Below are positions 5,868 through 7,969 of a stretch of 7,969 nucleotides of DNA, one piece after another (positions within the stretch are counted from its first letter, which is position 1; each line of letters begins with the position of its first letter). This stretch comes from Erysipelotrichaceae bacterium (GTDB lineage Bacteria > Bacillota_I > Bacilli_A > Erysipelotrichales > Coprobacillaceae). The notes under the pieces were generated by a model, which was not told the origin of the DNA, did not search any database, and saw only the letters and a list, made by a program, of their open reading frames with translations. The stretch covers positions 1-7,969 of the forward strand of contig JAJQDJ010000190.1 of assembly GCA_021202205.1 (NCBI GenBank). Reading direction: 5' to 3'. A program made the translations under genes and the position numbers.

Positions 5868-6143
5868 ATGTTTCCAAAAGTTGTTCAAGTTATTCCTACT
5901 GAGGATTACACAGTATATATCTATTTTTAAGATGGTAAAATTGTATGCTATGATGCTTCTCCTTTACTAAACAAAGAAGTTTTTGCACCATTAAAAGATA
6001 TTCAAACATTTCTTAACACTTGCACAGTCATGAATGATACGCTTGCATGGGATATAAAAGGTAATAGGAACGAATATGACTGTTTAGATATTGATCCTGA
6101 TACATTATATGCATTACCATACACACAAGAAATGATTGCATAA
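5868..6143 (+). pseudogene. DUF2442-family protein gene with an in-frame stop
   Basis: The frame reads MFPKVVQVIPTEDYTVYIYF, then TAA (5928-5930), then DGKIVCYDASPLL through CTVMNDTLAWDIKGNRNEYDC and LDIDPDTLY to a TAA at 6141. This is the full-length pattern of the small DUF2442 proteins (about 90 residues, function unknown, often found in pairs or near toxin-antitoxin-like genes). The codon at the stop normally encodes Asp, Glu or a similar residue, so one substitution such as GAA to TAA explains it. No frameshift is present. The rest is well conserved, so the lesion is probably recent. The gene sits between the tRNA fragment and the intact tRNA and is transcribed toward the tRNA terminator. 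Confidence 0.8.
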
Positions 6144-6144
6144 T

Positions 6145-6175
6145 AAAAAACACTTGATTAAATCAAGCGTTTTTT
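6145..6175. terminator. Terminator shared by tRNA-Thr and the DUF2442-type gene
   Basis: A-run, CACTTGATT, one base, AATCAAGCG, T-run. On the minus strand, downstream of the tRNA, all positions pair (one G-U); on the plus strand there is an A-C mismatch at the second pair. It therefore looks tuned for the tRNA transcript but usable in both directions. Confidence 0.8.
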
Positions 6176-6179
6176 ATTA

Positions 6180-6253
6180 TGCCGGAAACGGGACTTGAAC
6201 CTGCAACCTGACCATTACGAGTGGCCTGCTCTACCTGTTAGAGCTATTCCGGC
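6180..6253 (-). tRNA. tRNA-Thr (anticodon CGT)
   Basis: On the minus strand the acceptor arms GCCGGAA and TTCCGGC pair perfectly, with discriminator A. D-stem GCTC/GAGC, anticodon stem GGCCA/TGGTC around loop CTCGTAA, anticodon CGT reading ACG threonine codons, variable loop AGGTT and T-loop TTCAAGT. The T-stem (GCAGG/CCCGT) has one A-C mismatch and one G-T pair, mildly unusual. CCA is not encoded. A promoter lies immediately upstream and a terminator immediately downstream, so it is a single-gene unit. It is folded by eye; the anticodon call is firm. Confidence 0.88.
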
Positions 6254-6262
6254 AGCACCAAC

Positions 6263-6291
6263 ATTATAACAAATAATATTACGGATTTCAA
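6263..6291 (-). promoter_or_regulatory. Promoter of tRNA-Thr
   Basis: On the minus strand TTGAAA (6291-6286), 17 bases, TATAAT (6268-6263); the start would fall within a few bases of the tRNA 5' end at 6253. An 8-bp inverted repeat AGCACCAA (6254-6261) / TTGGTGCT (6301-6308) brackets it. Confidence 0.75.
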
Positions 6292-6296
6292 TCTAA

Positions 6297-6543
6297 TCTT
6301 TTGGTGCTAGTTGTTTAAGAATGCCGTTACATCTTAATCAAGGTGCTATTGCTAAATATACGCATGCGCCATTATTATATGCTATTAAAAGATAATTTAT
6401 TAGATACCTTAAAAAAAGCAAAATCTCTCATGAATCTTGTTACTTATTTACATTAGTTATTAATTATTCAGGATTATCAAAAGATAATATTTCTTTAACA
6501 ATACATTTAATAACTAAACTCATCAAATAATAATAAATTATGC
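6297..6543 (+). other. Intergenic stretch with a short gene-like fragment
   Basis: Between the tRNA promoter and the next operon there is no intact gene. One short open stretch (6297-6395, plus strand) encodes MPLHLNQGAIAKYTHAPLLY and a few more residues after an ATG at 6321, then stops; it has no ribosome site and reads like a C-terminal scrap of a larger protein that I do not recognise. From 6396 to 6543 I see only A+T-rich DNA with many stops. Confidence 0.35.
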
Positions 6544-6568
6544 TATAATAAATGGTAGCTAAAGGAGG
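6544..6568 (+). promoter_or_regulatory. Extended -10 promoter and ribosome site of the unknown operon
   Basis: TGCTATAAT ends at 6549 (extended -10); no good -35 is visible. AGGAGG at 6563-6568, eight bases before ATG 6577, is a near-perfect ribosome site, giving a very short leader. Confidence 0.6.
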
Positions 6569-6576
6569 TTGTAACT

Positions 6577-7632
6577 ATGTTATGTTATTATAGTTTATTA
6601 CATACCAATGATTACTTTAATAAAGATATACTTATCCAAATGTATTTACATTGGATTGAAAATAGTAGAAATAAAATGTCCAACCTGCACTATAATGGAA
6701 AAGATGATTTTTATTATGCTATTCCTCATAAAGAACTTATTATAAAAGATTTTAAAGATAAAGGATTAAACATCTCCTTTATAACAGACGATAACGAAAA
6801 ACATAATCGATTTACTGTAGAAATACTCTATCTTGATCATACTTTACATTTAAAGTTTTATAAAGAAATTACTGATCAATCTGTCTATATTGATAAAATT
6901 TCTATTCCTGGTATATTTAGAGATTTATTTCATAGTTCTTATATTCTTAATGATGATATATTCAAGATAGATGATCACCCTCATTATATAGATCATATGA
7001 TAGATACACATACTAAGTTACCTATCATAGTCATGAAAGGCCCACATTATCGTATATCTCCGAATGAATTGGCTTTTCGCTTAGCAGGTAATGCTCATAT
7101 TGTATGTTGTGATGATTGTGAAAATAATATAATGATTAAATATCCTAACCAAGCTCTAAAACCCTTTAAAAACAGCTATAAAGAAAGCCTTGGTCGTTTA
7201 ACCTATCGTTTAAGTGATGCTATAAGAAATTATTGTATAAACCTCAATCATTCTTATTCTTATCAGGAATTATATGAAATGGAACTACAAGAAAAGCAAA
7301 AAGATTTTAAGCAATCAACAATTGAAATCAAAGAATATTATGAAAATGAAATAAATGAAAAACAAATGATGTTAGATATGTTACAGGAAGAATACATAGA
7401 AAAATGTCAATTATTAGAGGAAGCTAATCAACTTAATAGTAAACTCAATAAAAAATCAGCATTATTAAATTATGAACCATTACTTATTCATGATGAAGAT
7501 AATGAAGACTATCGTACTTATATGATGAATCTATTAGAAATCGCATTACGTAATCTTGATAATAATGAAATCTATCGTCGTAAAGATATCATAGAATCCA
7601 TTATTCATACAAATAAGCAGGTGAAATTATGA
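6577..7632 (+). CDS. Unrecognised 351-residue protein with a C-terminal coiled coil
   Basis: I do not recognise this gene with confidence. The N-terminal third (1-130) looks like a mixed alpha/beta domain. A central block PIIVMKGPHYRISPNELAFRLAGNAHIVCC (149-178) with the LA-x-LAG-x-AH-V pattern is reminiscent of proteins of unknown function sometimes seen near defence genes; this is from memory and unverified. Cys177, Cys178 and Cys181 cluster there (CCDDC). Residues about 232-297 are Glu/Lys/Gln-rich and likely a coiled coil, followed by a short helical tail. No signal peptide or membrane helix is seen, so it is cytoplasmic. It has its own promoter and strong ribosome site and overlaps the next gene by ATGA, so the two are made together. 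Confidence 0.85.
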   Translation: MLCYYSLLHTNDYFNKDILIQMYLHWIENSRNKMSNLHYNGKDDFYYAIPHKELIIKDFKDKGLNISFITDDNEKHNRFTVEILYLDHTLHLKFYKEITDQSVYIDKISIPGIFRDLFHSSYILNDDIFKIDDHPHYIDHMIDTHTKLPIIVMKGPHYRISPNELAFRLAGNAHIVCCDDCENNIMIKYPNQALKPFKNSYKESLGRLTYRLSDAIRNYCINLNHSYSYQELYEMELQEKQKDFKQSTIEIKEYYENEINEKQMMLDMLQEEYIEKCQLLEEANQLNSKLNKKSALLNYEPLLIHDEDNEDYRTYMMNLLEIALRNLDNNEIYRRKDIIESIIHTNKQVKL

Positions 7633-7969
7633 ACTATTTATCAACAAAACTCAAACTTATACCAATAATAGATTCCGTTGGATTTATTTCTCTTATAAAT
7701 AATATACATCAAATTCATTTAAACAAAGATGATTTTAAATCAGGAATGCATTGCAAGGATACAATGACACTATTTGCTTTTGATAATCTTGATATTTTAG
7801 GTATATCATTAATGAAACATCACCGTATTTATGAATATGCTTATCATGTATCGAAACAGGAACTTTATATAGCTATCAAAATGAAAGGTACAACTCCTTT
7901 AAAAGCACCAGTTTGTACAATGTCATTAAGTTTATTTTTAAGAAATTATATGTTAATGACTTTACGGGT
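7629..7969 (+). CDS. Unrecognised protein, N-terminal part (runs off the window)
   Basis: Starts at ATG 7629, overlapping the previous stop in ATGA, and stays open to the window edge (113 codons visible). It begins MNYLSTKLKLIPIIDSVGF; no signal peptide, membrane helix or known motif is visible. The tight coupling implies a stoichiometric partner or a shared pathway with the 351-residue protein. No function can be offered from this portion. Confidence 0.75.
   Translation, partial: MNYLSTKLKLIPIIDSVGFISLINNIHQIHLNKDDFKSGMHCKDTMTLFAFDNLDILGISLMKHHRIYEYAYHVSKQELYIAIKMKGTTPLKAPVCTMSLSLFLRNYMLMTLR

Noticed and set aside
5711..6175. CACTTGA hairpins as a CRISPR or short repeat array
   Set aside because: Only two copies here, far apart, each a terminator hairpin with A/T flanks; no regular spacers.

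Overview
The window is strongly A+T-rich, with purine-rich AGGAGG/GGTGAT ribosome sites, TTGAAA-N17-TATAAT promoters and tRNAs that do not encode CCA. This fits a low-GC member of the Bacillota. The gene set (AgrC-type kinase, UvrX/YolD pair, S24 repressor, SirTM-like sirtuins with a PARG-like macrodomain protein) and the recurring CACTTGA/TCAAGTG terminator stems suggest an Erysipelotrichales-type gut bacterium, but that placement is an inference.

Layout. (i) 1-821, plus strand: the cytoplasmic half of an AgrC/VirS-type GHKL sensor kinase; its membrane part is broken or in another frame. (ii) 824-2384, minus strand: a Y-family translesion polymerase (UvrX-like) followed by an overlapping YolD-like partner. 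It converges on the kinase with two bases between the stops, and each gene carries, inside its coding sequence, what looks like the intrinsic terminator of the opposite gene. (iii) 2385-3109: a divergent promoter region and a LexA-like HTH/peptidase-S24 repressor, split by a one-base frameshift just before its catalytic serine. It is the obvious candidate regulator of the polymerase pair. (iv) 3145-5520, minus strand: a three-gene ADP-ribosylation module made of two tandem sirtuins, both with Gln in place of the usual catalytic His (as in class M/SirTM sirtuins), and a TIGR02452/PARG-like macrodomain protein, behind one strong promoter. (v) 5708-6253: a DUF2442-type gene killed by an in-frame stop, lying between a degenerate tRNA/terminator copy and an intact tRNA-Thr(CGT) with its own terminator, which looks like the scar of a duplication or integration at the tRNA 3' end. 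(vi) 6577 to the right edge, plus strand: a two-gene operon of unrecognised proteins, the second cut by the window edge.

How the parts work together (inference): the polymerase/YolD/S24 trio is a small SOS-like mutagenesis cassette, probably altered in control because the repressor is broken. The sirtuin/macrodomain operon can be read as an ADP-ribose writer/eraser set with two writers; the lipoylation genes usually next to SirTM are not in the window. Three separate gene disruptions (kinase N-terminus, repressor, DUF2442) mean this is either a decaying accessory region or, for the two indel cases, uncertain sequence at homopolymers.
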